Source of the DNA: Desmodesmus armatus
Taxonomy: Eukaryota; Chlorophyta; Chlorophyceae; Sphaeropleales; Scenedesmaceae
Direction: 5' to 3'
NCBI GenBank assembly: GCA_007449985.2
Contig: VIIQ02000010.1
Coordinates: forward strand, 434,001 to 498,000
DNA: 64,000 nucleotides
Every line of letters begins with the position of its first letter. Position 1 is the first letter of the stretch. A model generated the notes under the pieces. It ran no database searches, had not been told where the DNA came from, and saw only the letters and a program-made list of their open reading frames with translations. Of this stretch, positions 1 through 10,782 are shown piece by piece. The position numbers were made by a program, and so were the translations under genes.

Positions 1-2701
1 CACTGCCTGCCAGCCCCAGCCAGCAGCAGCCCCGGAACAACCACTGCAGGCAGCAGCGCAGCGACCGCAAGCTGGCACATGGTGTGCAGGTGCACGAAGC
101 CCACCCGGATGTCAAGGAACCAGAAGTGGTGGTGCACAAACCAGCCACCAGTCGCCAGCACCCCCAGCACAAAGATTGCATACTCGCGCAAGCTACGTGA
201 ATCATAGTACAGCGAAAGCCCTCCTGCAGCCACCAGTGGGGCACTGATCCATGGGAAGGGGATGCCGACTGCAATGCTGCCTGCTGTGGTGCACAGCAGC
301 AGGCAGGCGGCTGCCAGTGGCACGTCCAGCGCACTGCCCAGGGCTCCGGTGAGGTGAGCCAGCACCAGGCACATGCCTCCAAACAGGGCGCCGCTGACCA
401 TGATGTAGTTCCAGGGTGCTGGCAGCTTGATGAAGGGCATGAAGGCGTGGAATACAACACGACCCTCAAACCCTGCGTCAACAGGAGTAAGCAGAGGCAG
501 GGGCACTGGTTGTGAGAGTGGTTAACAGCTGCCGACGCACCCATGCGGACTGCTGCAAGGCTGCAGGACTGCAGGACAGCTGCACCTGCTGGTCTATATC
601 ATCAGCGGCGGCAGCTCACATCCGCGTCATATACATGAAGCGTATATGTTTATATGCACCACCACACAGGGCATCTGCTGTGCACATGCTGCGTCAGCTT
701 GTTCCCAGACTCCCTGCATGCCTCACCCACCTGCCAACAAGCCGAACGCCGCCAGTACCATGAGCAGGCGTGACAGGCCTGTGATGAGCCGTTGGGGCAT
801 GGGCACCCACCACAGGCCTTGAGGGATGGCACAGATGTACAGCAGGGGTGCTGAGCCTAGGATCAACATGCTCCAGAAGTGCATCCAGTGGTTGATGACA
901 CTGGCGTGGATGGAAAAGTAGCAGACTGCCGGAGACACCAGCACAAACAGAGCCAGCAGAAAGCTGTCCATCTTGCTCTGCGACACCACAGCACAGACAA
1001 GCCAGCACGCACGTGTTAGCACCTTGTACAGCCCAGCCGCTACCACCATGCGCTAGTGGTGTCGGGAAAATCATTCACCAAACCACGGCAGCATCAACCA
1101 ACTCATATGAACACAACCTGGCTTCGGCCACTTCCAACGCTGCCGGCCTGATGTTGTTGTCACGCCAGGCTGCTGAGTGTGTGAACAAATTCCAGCTACA
1201 TGCCCAGCAACAGAACAGTTGACCCCACCGAACCGCCGGGCCCAAACAAGCTACTGGATGCTGTGATAGGAACAAAACACAACACTGCAGGCCCTCCCAT
1301 GGACATCCCAGCAGCCACATGCCCCAGCAACAGAACCCCGGGCCACGTGCCTCAACATCAGGACCCCGGCAGCGACGCTAGCTCACCTGCACCACAGCTT
1401 CACTGGGTGCTGTGGAGGCTGCACCCCCAATCGCACGTGCTGCCTTGAGCTGCTGGTGGAAGGACGACTCCAGGGGCTGTGCCAGTGCATGGTACAGCCC
1501 ACACAGCACCGCACACAGGTAGTACGGCACATCACCAAGGTCTGCAAACGCCGCTATGCCGACGGCCTGCAAGGCGTAGACAGCAACGCACAACAGAGAC
1601 TGTGACGGGACAAATCCAGCAAACAGGGCAAACATGTCGTTGCAGCTGGGCAGGACTTGGCGCGGTGGCGGTAGCAGGGTGGTTGGGCACACAGCTTGCA
1701 ACAAACTGGGTGCTCCATACCATGACAGGTGTTGCACATGCATGTCTCTACAAGGCCCAGCACCACGGACACTAGATGTGTTGCAGAAACCCTGTGTGTT
1801 GTGCATCTGAGGCTGGTCTTGATGCAGCCCCCCCCCCCCGCCACTCACCCACAAACACCCTGGTTCTGCTCACCTGCATGATTGCTGCCACAGGTATGGA
1901 TGCTGTGAGCACCTGCCGCTCGAACGCCAGCACAACTGCTGGGTACTGCATCTGGATGAAGCGGAACTGCAGTGTGAGCCACATGCCAGTGATCATCATC
2001 AGCGCCCCACAAACCAGCATCAGCAGCACCGTCAACACCAGGGGCCTGCTGATGGCTGTGTATAGTAGGTTGAGCACGATCCCTGCCTGGGCAAGCAGCA
2101 GTGTGCCCCAGCCCTGCACAACGCGGCATGGCACAGCACAGTTGTGCAGAATTGGTGCGGTCATGGGCGGGGCACACAACAATAGTGCATGCCAAAGTAC
2201 TGCACATGGCCAGGTGTGAATGGGCGTCGGACACACCTTGCAGGGGGGAAGTGGCCTGGCCAACTGTAAGTCGCTGCTGCATGCACAGCATGAACACTGG
2301 ACGGACAGCACACCAAGCTCACCCTGTCTACCCCCCTTATGCATGTAGGTGTGTTGAACCAAGTGCTTCCACGTTAACTTGAGCTACACACAGGGAACCG
2401 GACGCACCAGCGCACCAGAGGCACCCACACCAGACGCTTTTCACTGGCAAGAGGACTGAAACTCCAATGCTTACATGCACTGTTGGCTACAGGGCTCACT
2501 CACCACTGTAAAAGCTCCCTCCCTGTACTGCATGGCGTCCATGATGTACCACAGCATGGTGCCGATGGTGAAAATGCCCATGACCCCCCTGCCTCCCAAC
2601 CCCGCTGCGACAAGCAGGGGTGGCACCAGCGCAGCTGCCACCCGTCCATTGTAGCGGAAGGGGCCTGGGGCGAAGCGTATGCCTGTGGATGCAACAGACA
2701 T
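1..2701 (-). CDS. NEF1-like multi-pass membrane protein (5' part; gene runs off the left edge)
   Basis: Minus-strand exons read as one hydrophobic multi-pass protein. Proposed coding segments are about 2504-2701 (tentative ATG at 2701), 1874-2086, 1387-about 1647, about 733-984 and 1-about 474, most ending in clear GTGAG-type donors. The first segment reads FRYNGRVAAALVPPL followed by a hydrophobic stretch and YIMDAMQYREGAF. The last contains FMPFIKLPAPWNYIMVSGAL and HHHFWFLDIRVG. From memory these match the N-terminal and central blocks of plant NO EXINE FORMATION 1, a roughly 1,100-residue membrane protein needed for pollen wall (exine) formation; its biochemical role is not clear. The 3' third is outside the window. 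The start is uncertain because a CCACAG acceptor-like site lies just after the ATG, so upstream exons are possible. It is divergent from the coiled-coil gene. Family call moderately sure; exon edges approximate. Confidence 0.65.
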
Positions 2702-3440
2702 CGCCCAATGCTGCTGGCCCAGCTGTCACTTCAAAGTGAAACTGACGGGTTGACGCTTTCAGGGGCCTTGGCAGCCATCTGCTGCCGGCTGCATAACATC
2801 TCCCCGCCCCTTCGGCAGGTTTGGGAGCTCCTTGTGTGCAGGCAATAACCTCTAAGCCCCACTGACTGAGGACAAGGGGTTGCAACTGCTTTGTGCACTA
2901 GTCAGGTGGTGGTGGTGGTGGTGATGGTGGTGGTTGCTGGCTTGGCTGTTTAGGCTAATGTGTTCCGTCAGCAAACAGTCACAGCAGGATGCAAATTGTG
3001 CAATGACTGAGATCAACAAAGAGGGACAGCAACTCTCAGATCTTGATCGCTGATAAGTTTCCGTTGCTAGGAGGCTCGAGGGACAGTGGTTGCTGATGAA
3101 ATGTACATTGTTTCCTCAGATAGTACAGCTGGAAATCAGCAACCGACCACCTGAACTGGGTTTTGGCACCTGAACCTGCAAACTGCTTGACAGCCAAGTG
3201 TACACAACGGTTCGATGCAAAGCAGTGGAGCGTTCCTCAATCAGGTGTTACCTACTGTTCAGTACCATTAAGTCAGCAGGTCAAGGCGTTGCAGGGTATC
3301 AGTAGGAGGCTACCGTCATGACAGCAGCTGCTGACGTTGAGCAGGCACGTACACACAGCTTGTGTGCTGGGGTTATTCCTCAGCACGACCGCCTGATCTA
3401 GCCTCTCAGTTGATGTCTGACAAACTGCCATATTGTGCAG
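2702..3440. other. Divergent intergenic spacer with GGT microsatellite
   Basis: Spacer between the start of the minus-strand NEF1-like gene and the first recognised exon of the plus-strand coiled-coil gene. It holds an imperfect GGT trinucleotide run at about 2905-2935. No convincing coding exon was seen, although a first exon of the plus-strand gene may start near the ATG at about 3004. Confidence 0.5.
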
Positions 3441-5703
3441 CAGGCGCTGTCGGCGGCCCTGCAACTGCTGACGGACATAGAGGACCGCATGCGCAGCGCT
3501 CTGGGACTTGGCCCCACAGATAGCCTCCCTGAGGATGCAGACCAACTGAAGAGCGTGCCCACAGCGCTGCTGGACAGCCTGGAGGTGCGAGAGGGTTTTT
3601 GATATTGATGTAGCCATTCTCCTGCAGGAAGTAGTAGGCGTCCTGCAGTGTCTGCATGCTGCTGTCAGGCTCATCCCCTGCATGGGCCAAGGTCACACGT
3701 TGTCGGCGCTGCTGGTATTTGAAGCAACAAGGTGAGTCCACTGCTGACTGTTGGATGCTATTGCATTGTTTGTGGATGCAGTCGACGGTCCTGCTGGTGC
3801 AACAGCTGCGGGACCAGCTGACAGCACAGATGGCCACAGAAACAAGGGCTGCTGGCACGGCAGCACACACAGGCAGGCAGCACCCTTGGCCAGCACAGCA
3901 AGCACCCAGAGCAGCTGGCACGTTGCGCAGTCAACCAACTGCAGCAGCCCCAGGTAGTCGCCGTGTCAAGGAGGCCTCAACCAGGGGCCCTTCCGTTGCC
4001 ACATGCACTGCTGCCAGCAGCCGCAGTGCAGCAGCCCGCAGCTCGCTGTTCACACACGCTGCTGCAGGCAGAGCTGTGGCTGATTGGCACGAGGCCAAAG
4101 TCCAGCAACAGGAGGAGGCAGCTGTGCTGCAGCAGCGGCAGCTTGCACGGGAAGAGCAGCTCGTTCTCCAGCTGGCCGCTAGCGAAGAGGCCGCTTACAC
4201 TGCACATGAACAGGTGAAGAGCTGCAGCGTCTGATGTGTCTATACGGCTGTGCTGCTCAGTAATCCCCTGCACTGTAGGTTTGCATTGGTTGGGTGGGAA
4301 GCAAGCGACACTCCGTTTCAATCCCCTGCCCCCCCCCCCCCCCTCACGTGGCCTTGCTGCTGACCCTGTGCAGGCCATGAGCGAAATCAAGCACTTCAGC
4401 AGCTCCATATCCCTGATTCAGCTGCTATCTGGTGCCAAGGAGCGATGGCAACATTACTTGGACGCCCACAGAAACCCTGGCAATTGATCAGTCCCTGCCA
4501 CAGTTCAACCCGGGAAACCCTGGACACGGCTGAACCATCCCACCATCACCAATGTCCGTGACAGGTCCTTGACGCAGCAAGAGTACTGCTTTTTTTGGAG
4601 TGCTTCGAAGGTTTCACATAAAGAAGCCGGGTCACGACTTGGAGCAGGAGACCTCAAGATCAGCTTGCCATCACAATGCACCATGCGCGTCCTTGCCCGT
4701 GTGGGAATGTGCACGCCAATGCAGGGCATCTGCATAATCCCACCGGCATTGCGCGATACCGGAGCGATCGACGTGCTCCTGACAGGGTCACTTGCACAGC
4801 AGCACTGTGGAGCAGGCAGCCTGATGAATGGGACCAGCAATGGGAGCAGGAGGAGCAAGCAAGGCGTCAAAAGACTCAGCAGGTGATCACAGAAGAGCCT
4901 ATGCAACGTTCTGGCTTCCTGTGTTGGTCAGGCACACCGGTTGTGCAGACAGCAGTCGATCCAGCAGTCACTGCACTGAGTGCTGTCATTGTGTGTCACA
5001 GACAGCGAGCACTGCTTTTGCACGGGGGATAACGCAGTCTCTGGTAACCATTCGTGCATTGGCTGGAGGCTTTTGTTACATCACAGCAGTGGTGCTCAGC
5101 TGCTGAAGTCCAGCAGAGGCCAGTGTGGTATGCACGGTCAAGCGTTGGGCGTATGCACTCTTCGCAACCCTCACATGCACCCCCTCCTTGCCATGTGTGC
5201 TACTGCAGCTGACTGTCGCTCAGCGAGCAGCAGACGAAGCAGCTTGGCGGCAGCAGGTGGACCAAGTGCACCAGCAGATGCTGGATCAGCAGAAGCACAA
5301 GGCAGCCCTGCGCCAGCGGCTGCAGCAGGACGCCCAGCGTGCCAAGCGGGAACAGCTGCGGCGAGTGGAGCCAGTAGCCAAGGCCAGGGCTCGTGCCAAC
5401 GGCCTGGCCAGTTTGGGGCTCGACCCTGAGATCATGGGCCTGTCTGAAAAGTTTGGGAAGCTGTCGGGCTTGGTTGATGAGGTGCAGCAGCGCATGGAGG
5501 TACAGTATGGCAGCATGGCCTCGTGGGACGATGCCGTGGCATATGGGCAACTGCCAGGGTCTCCAGTAGCAGGAGCAGGAGCGGGTTTGGGGCCTGGCAG
5601 TGCTAGGATGGGCCCTGCAGCTCGCCAGCAGCAGGCACTGCAGGCAGGCCCCCGTCTGGGCGCCTCGGAACAGCAACAGCAGCCGCATCAGCAGCCACGC
5701 TAA
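3441..5703 (+). CDS. Coiled-coil protein with Gln-rich C-terminus, function unknown
   Basis: Several plus-strand exons give one helical, charged protein. Exon 3441-3584 follows a TTGTGCAG acceptor and contains LLTDIEDRMRSALGLGP. Exon 3628-3731 contains VVGVLQCLHAAVRLIP. Exon about 3782-4213 is Gln/Ala-rich coiled coil with REEQLVLQLAASEEAAY. Exon about 4377-4480 has ERWQHYLDAHR. A short exon near 4815-4881 reads EWDQQWEQEEQARRQ. The last exon, about 5211-5703, is coiled coil with MLDQQKHKAALRQRLQQDA, then EIMGLSEKFGKLSGLVDEV, then a low-complexity Q tail and TAA. The join between 3731 and 3782 is out of phase, so an exon edge or base there is wrong or missing. The start is not identified. I do not recognise the family; a cytoskeletal or scaffold role would be a guess. 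Confidence 0.55.
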
Positions 5704-5982
5704 CAGGTGCCAATGCAGCAGCAGGCCCCTGCAGGCTGGCCTGCCTCCCAACCTGCAAGTGTGGCGCAGCCGCAAGGGCCCCACTTTGCTGCTCCCAGCA
5801 CCTCGCAGCAGCAGCACAGCACCTCACCCCAACAGCAGCACCACCAATACCAACACCCAGGTCAGCAGGTCACTCCAGCTCAGCAGCCACCGCAGCCTTG
5901 GCAGCAGCCGGTGTGGCAGGAGCAGCAGTTACAGCAGCCGCTTGTAGCTGATGCTGGCACTGGCCCCCGACGCCCTAGCTGA
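5704..5982 (+). other. Q/P-rich open frame continuing past the TAA in the same frame
   Basis: Directly after the TAA at 5701-5703 the same frame stays open for about 90 more codons with the same Gln/Pro/Ala-rich composition (for example WQQPVWQEQQLQQPL), ending at TGA 5980-5982. It may be a former C-terminal extension cut off by a stop, a spliced extension (TAACAG at the stop resembles an acceptor), or an error at one base. Its downstream part is the region duplicated at 15.9 kb. Confidence 0.45.
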
Positions 5983-6530
5983 CCTGCACAAGCCGTTGTG
6001 CAAACTGCATGTACAGATCAGCAGCCTCGTTGATCGTCCATGCATGTGTGGCTGTGCGTTGGAGGGTTGTGGGTCAGGCTCGCCGGCCTTTTGTAAATGA
6101 TTTCTGTGTGTCTCAATGGCAGATTGAACTGCTCTGCACAACAGTTGCATGTGACTGTGAGTGTACCCCATACGTTGTCATGTCCGTGGGTCATGTATCA
6201 GGTGGCGTGTCAAGCCCGTTCCCATTGGTACAGGTGTTGAGTACTACGCTGCAACCCTGGCAGAGCGGCTTGTTGGGGACTGTCCATTGGTAGGATGCTA
6301 AGCACAGCAGAGACTTTTGTGCCAGGCTGTGGCTCCTTTTGATGCATCGTTCGGCTCAGCATGTTGACGGCTGTTTTGTCAGCAAGTGCAAGTTGCAATT
6401 CTGTTCTAAAAGCACACGAGCCCCAAGGAAATTGATTGCCACAGCAAGCCCTCTTGCCCTGTGCATCGTCAGCTACTGCACCCAATTCACCAGCTGACGT
6501 GGACTTAAATTTCAGGGGCCTTACACATAC
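5800..6530 (+). repeat. Direct repeat copy 1, left flank of the histone cluster
   Basis: About 0.7 kb that aligns in the same orientation, with many substitutions and indels, to about 15930-16735. Shared landmarks in order: CACCCCAACAGCAGCACC, GGTGTGGCAGGAGCAGCAG, GGCCCCCGACGCCCTAGCTG, CCATGCATGTGTGGCTGTG, CAGCAGAGACTTTTGTGC and AAAAGCACACGAG. The conserved part begins in the Q-rich tail of the coiled-coil gene and continues into its 3' region. Copy limits are approximate. Confidence 0.75.
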
Positions 6531-6730
6531 AAAAGATAGCCACGTTTCCAGCTAGGTGCTTGCTGGCGAAGCTGTGCTGGCCCATGCATCCATGGGCAGG
6601 CGTGTCCTTGCACGAGCGCATGCTGCAGTGCCTGAGCCTTGATCCAGCAGCTGCAGTATGATTAGGGTGTTTCGTGAATGATCTGGGCACCTGACGGAGT
6701 GCTATGCCCACCCCCGTCCATCTGAGCTCC

Positions 6731-6770
6731 AGACTCAGCTGACTCTGCTCAGCTCTGAGACCGTGAGTCA
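6731..6770 (+). promoter_or_regulatory. GACTCA/TGAGTC promoter element upstream of H1
   Basis: A cluster of GACTCAG, CTCAGCTCTGAG and GTGAGTCA half-sites about 120-155 bases before the H1 start codon. The same inverted GACTCA/TGAGTC arrangement recurs in the H4/H3 and H2B/H2A spacers, which suggests a shared histone-gene element. A weak TATA-like CATAAG lies near 6804. Confidence 0.55.
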
Positions 6771-6886
6771 CCACCTCTGGCCCACCGTTGCCGAGCCAGC
6801 AGTGCATAAGAACATGCCTGGTGGCTACAGCATCACGATCTACCGATCTACCACTCCATCACCGTTCACGAGCAGCTACCGCAACC

Positions 6887-7805
6887 ATGTCTGACGCCGC
6901 ACCCGCACCCGCTGCTCCCAAGGCCAGCAAGCCAAAGGCTCCTAAGAAGCCTGCAGCCCACCCTCCCACCAGCGAAATGGTCATGAAGGCGCTGGTGACC
7001 CTCAAGGAGCGCAAGGGCTCCAGCCTGCCAGCCATCAAGAAGTACATTGGAGCCAACTACAAGGTATGTGCCTGCTCAGGCGTCAGTGCTGGATGTTATG
7101 CTTCTGGGTGTTTCACCAGTACGTCCCTGACCCCCGCCAGGCCTGCCTGGCAAGCAGCTGTCACTGTTGTTGAGCACCAGCAGCGGTTGTTGACCAGCAG
7201 GGACAGGCAGGGTTGCAGATGGCCCTGCTGGCACATGCAGAATGGCACTCATAGTGGCAGAGGCGAGCAACAACAGCAGCAGCTACAGCATACGTCTCGT
7301 GACTGGGGTGGCCCCCAACCCGCTCGCTGTGCCTGCTTCCTGGCTTGCTTGCTGCTGCAAAACACAGGGCCTGACTGCTGGCTGGGAGAAGCGCGTGACT
7401 GCCTCCCTGAAGCAGCTGGTGGCCAAGGGCAAGCTGGTGCAGGACAAGGCCCACTGGAAGCTGAGCGCAGAGGCCAAGAAGCCAGCTGCTGTCAAGAAGC
7501 CCAAGGCCGCAAAGAAGCCCAAGGCTGAGGGAGCTGCCAAGAAGAAGAGCACCCCCAAGAAGAAGGCTGCCCCCAAGAAGCCCAAGGCTGAGGGTGCTGC
7601 CAAGCCCAAGAAGGCCGCTGCTCCCAAGAAGCCCAAGGCGGACAAGCCCAAGAAGGCAGCTGCTGCCCCCAAGGTCAAGAAGCCAGCCACCAAGAAGCCC
7701 GCAGCGACCAAGCCCAAGGCGGACAAGCCTAAGAAGGCAGCCGCACCCAAGGCCAAGAAGCCTGCTTCTGCCAAGAAGGCAACCCCCAAGGCCAAGAAGG
7801 CCTAA
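6887..7805 (+). CDS. Linker histone H1
   Basis: Two exons, 6887-7063 and 7368-7805 (AAG|GTATGT donor, AACACAG|GG acceptor, phase 0), give 204 residues. H1 binds linker DNA at the nucleosome entry/exit and compacts chromatin. Exon 1 encodes a short Ala/Pro/Lys tail, then the start of the winged-helix globular domain ([20 protein letters not shown], then [11 protein letters not shown]). Exon 2 completes it ([20 protein letters not shown]). About 100 residues of AKKPKA-type Lys/Ala/Pro repeats follow, typical of an H1 C-terminal tail. It is the only intron-containing histone gene here, yet it keeps the histone-type 3' stem-loop. It is first in the cluster and reads toward H4. Confidence 0.95.
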
Positions 7806-7852
7806 GCAGCTCACCACTGCTGGAGCAGACCCCTGCTCACCCCACCCAAAAT

Positions 7853-7886
7853 GGTGTCTCTTGACACCACCACACACAATGGAAGG
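7853..7886 (+). terminator. Histone 3' stem-loop and downstream purine element of H1
   Basis: GGTGTC-TCTT-GACACC (7853-7868) is a six-base-pair stem with a four-base loop, preceded by ACCCAAAAT and followed 11 bases later by TGGAAGG. The layout matches the 3' signals of the other four histone genes and metazoan-type histone mRNA 3' processing (stem-loop plus downstream element). Confidence 0.85.
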
Positions 7887-9562
7887 GCTTGGTTGATGTT
7901 GTGCTAGCAAGTAGCTCTGCCCTCTGGACCTGCATGAAAACATGCCTGTGTGACACAGCACAGCGCAACCTCGAAAAACCATTTCTTGTCAGGGCAGTGC
8001 TTGCATCGATCCTCCAGCATGGTGATGAGCGGAAACACAGCACCACCACAAAGGTTGATGGGGCCTCTGGTGCACCTGTGCAGCAGGCTTGCATATGCTT
8101 TTCCACGGCAGCTGGCTTGCTAGATAATCTGTCACTGCGCAGTCCAAAATGCAGCACTTCCGTTCAGTGATGCACGCATCAACATCCTGTGCTATTGGGC
8201 ACAGGAGGGTGGGTGCGCAATGATACCTGCCGTCAACACTTGAGCTGTGCTGCCCATACTGCTGCTGCAACATTTGCCACAATGGTTCCGCCGCTGGTCA
8301 CCAACACCCTTGGGCTCATTTGATAAATTGGAATAGTTGACAGGTGAGTAGCACTGTGCGCTGAGTGGCTGCAACAAGTGCACTGGTTGGGCCAGGAGGG
8401 GCCCAAGGGCTCATGTCAATGGGGCTGCTATGTAACAGTATGAAGCGTACGTCTGCGCTGCTTGCGTCTAAGGCTATGTCGAGCTCTGGGCTTCTTGCGT
8501 CTTGGATTAAGTTAGGAGCCCCTCTAGTTTCAGCAGGCCCTGCGCGGGGTAGTGACCAGACTGCTGTTTATAAAGCCCTAGGCTAGGCCTGCTGCTGCAG
8601 GTGAAAAAAGAGCAGAAACCATGTTGCCAGCAAGGCTGCAGGCAGGGCAGCTCATTAAGCTGCAGGGTATGGTGGGTCATTTGAGGTGCACCTGACCGTT
8701 GCCCTTGGTTGGCGCTGCTGGAAGGTCGGCCTTCTGCAGCAAGGAGGCAGCTCTGCGGCATTTCGGCAGTGATGGGAACCTGCCACCACAGCTTGTGTTG
8801 TCAACACCTGTCAGTCTGCATCTCTCAACGTCCACCCACACCAGCCTCTGTGCTGAAATTGTCAGGGTGCACCGCAGGGACTGGCAACTGCCCTGCATGG
8901 TCTGCCTGCTGCGGGTTGATGGGAAGAAGCTGCATGTGCACCATATGTGGTGACGCGCTGTGGGATCAAGCAAGCAACAGCATTCTTACTTGCTGCCCCT
9001 TGTTTTTGTGGCTTGTGTCAACACATGCAGCCAGCACAAGAGCTTGACCAACATCAACAGCCATTGAGTGATGGCTGTGCATGGTGCACCACAGGCATAA
9101 TCAGACACATTTCTCACTGACCAGAGTCCTGATGACATGTGTCGAAATGCTTCAGTCCCGACAAAATAAATAAATATAGTCAGATACTACGCAGTATGGG
9201 GAAAGCCCGTATACAACCTCAGATGCTACACAGTATGGGGAAAGCCTGTCTCCTTGGATGGTTGATGCATTGGCTGGATGCACTCCCTGTGTCTATACAC
9301 GCTGGCATACATGCATGAGAGGACTTAGGGAAAACCACCCCAGGGAGTAAACTGCACCCATTGCTAGCAGGCCACATGTGCTTGCCAAACGGTCACATAT
9401 GATCACAGCTATGATTGATTGCAGTTGATGAGGATTCTCACATCTTGAGACGTATGTGCACAATGCTGGCAACGCACGCAGTCACTACTGCTGCCAGGCC
9501 CTGAGGGAGCTCCCGCGAGGGAGCAATGCAATGTGCAGCAGACAGTGGTGGTAGCTTTCGCT
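7887..9562. other. Intergenic, H1 to H4 3' ends
   Basis: Convergent spacer of about 1.7 kb with no ORF that looks like a protein. It contains a short tandem duplication: the block at 9181-9210 (CTACGCAGTATGGGGAAAGC) recurs with few changes at 9220-9249. Confidence 0.5.
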
Positions 9563-9596
9563 CTTTCCAAGGGTCATGGTGGTGTCGAAAGACACC
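9563..9596 (-). terminator. Histone 3' stem-loop and downstream element of H4
   Basis: On the minus strand GGTGTC-TTTC-GACACC (9596-9581) is preceded by ACCCCAAAAT and followed 11 bases later by TGGAAAG (9569-9563). This is the same architecture as at the other histone genes. Confidence 0.88.
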
Positions 9597-9679
9597 ATTT
9601 TGGGGTGGGTGTGCAGCCAGCCCTGGCCTCCTGGTTGCCCAGTCAGCAGGGTTGACGCACGCTGCTCAGCAGCAGCTGC

Positions 9680-10656
<977 letters not shown>

Positions 10657-10749
10657 GCAGCCTCCAAGCTGCTGCTGGCCTGCAGCAGGTGCTGCCACTG
10701 CCTAGCAGTGGTGGTGCCTGCTGTGTTGGCCAGCACCCCCACCCAAAAT

Positions 10750-10782
10750 GGTGTCTCTCGACACCACCAAACCCGTGGAAAG
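10750..10782 (+). terminator. Histone 3' stem-loop and downstream element of H3
   Basis: GGTGTC-TCTC-GACACC (10750-10765) is preceded by ACCCAAAAT and followed after 10 bases by TGGAAAG (10776-10782). Confidence 0.88.

Noticed and set aside
3406..3921. Minus-strand ORF with FLQENGYINIK, resembling a SWIRM-domain core
   Set aside because: It is antisense to plus-strand exons with good splice sites and long coiled-coil coding potential. The motif is short and the rest of the ORF has no domain support.
7283..7795. Leu/Gly-rich minus-strand ORFs over H1 that look like a membrane protein
   Set aside because: They are mirror images of the Lys/Ala/Pro codon repeats of the H1 tail.
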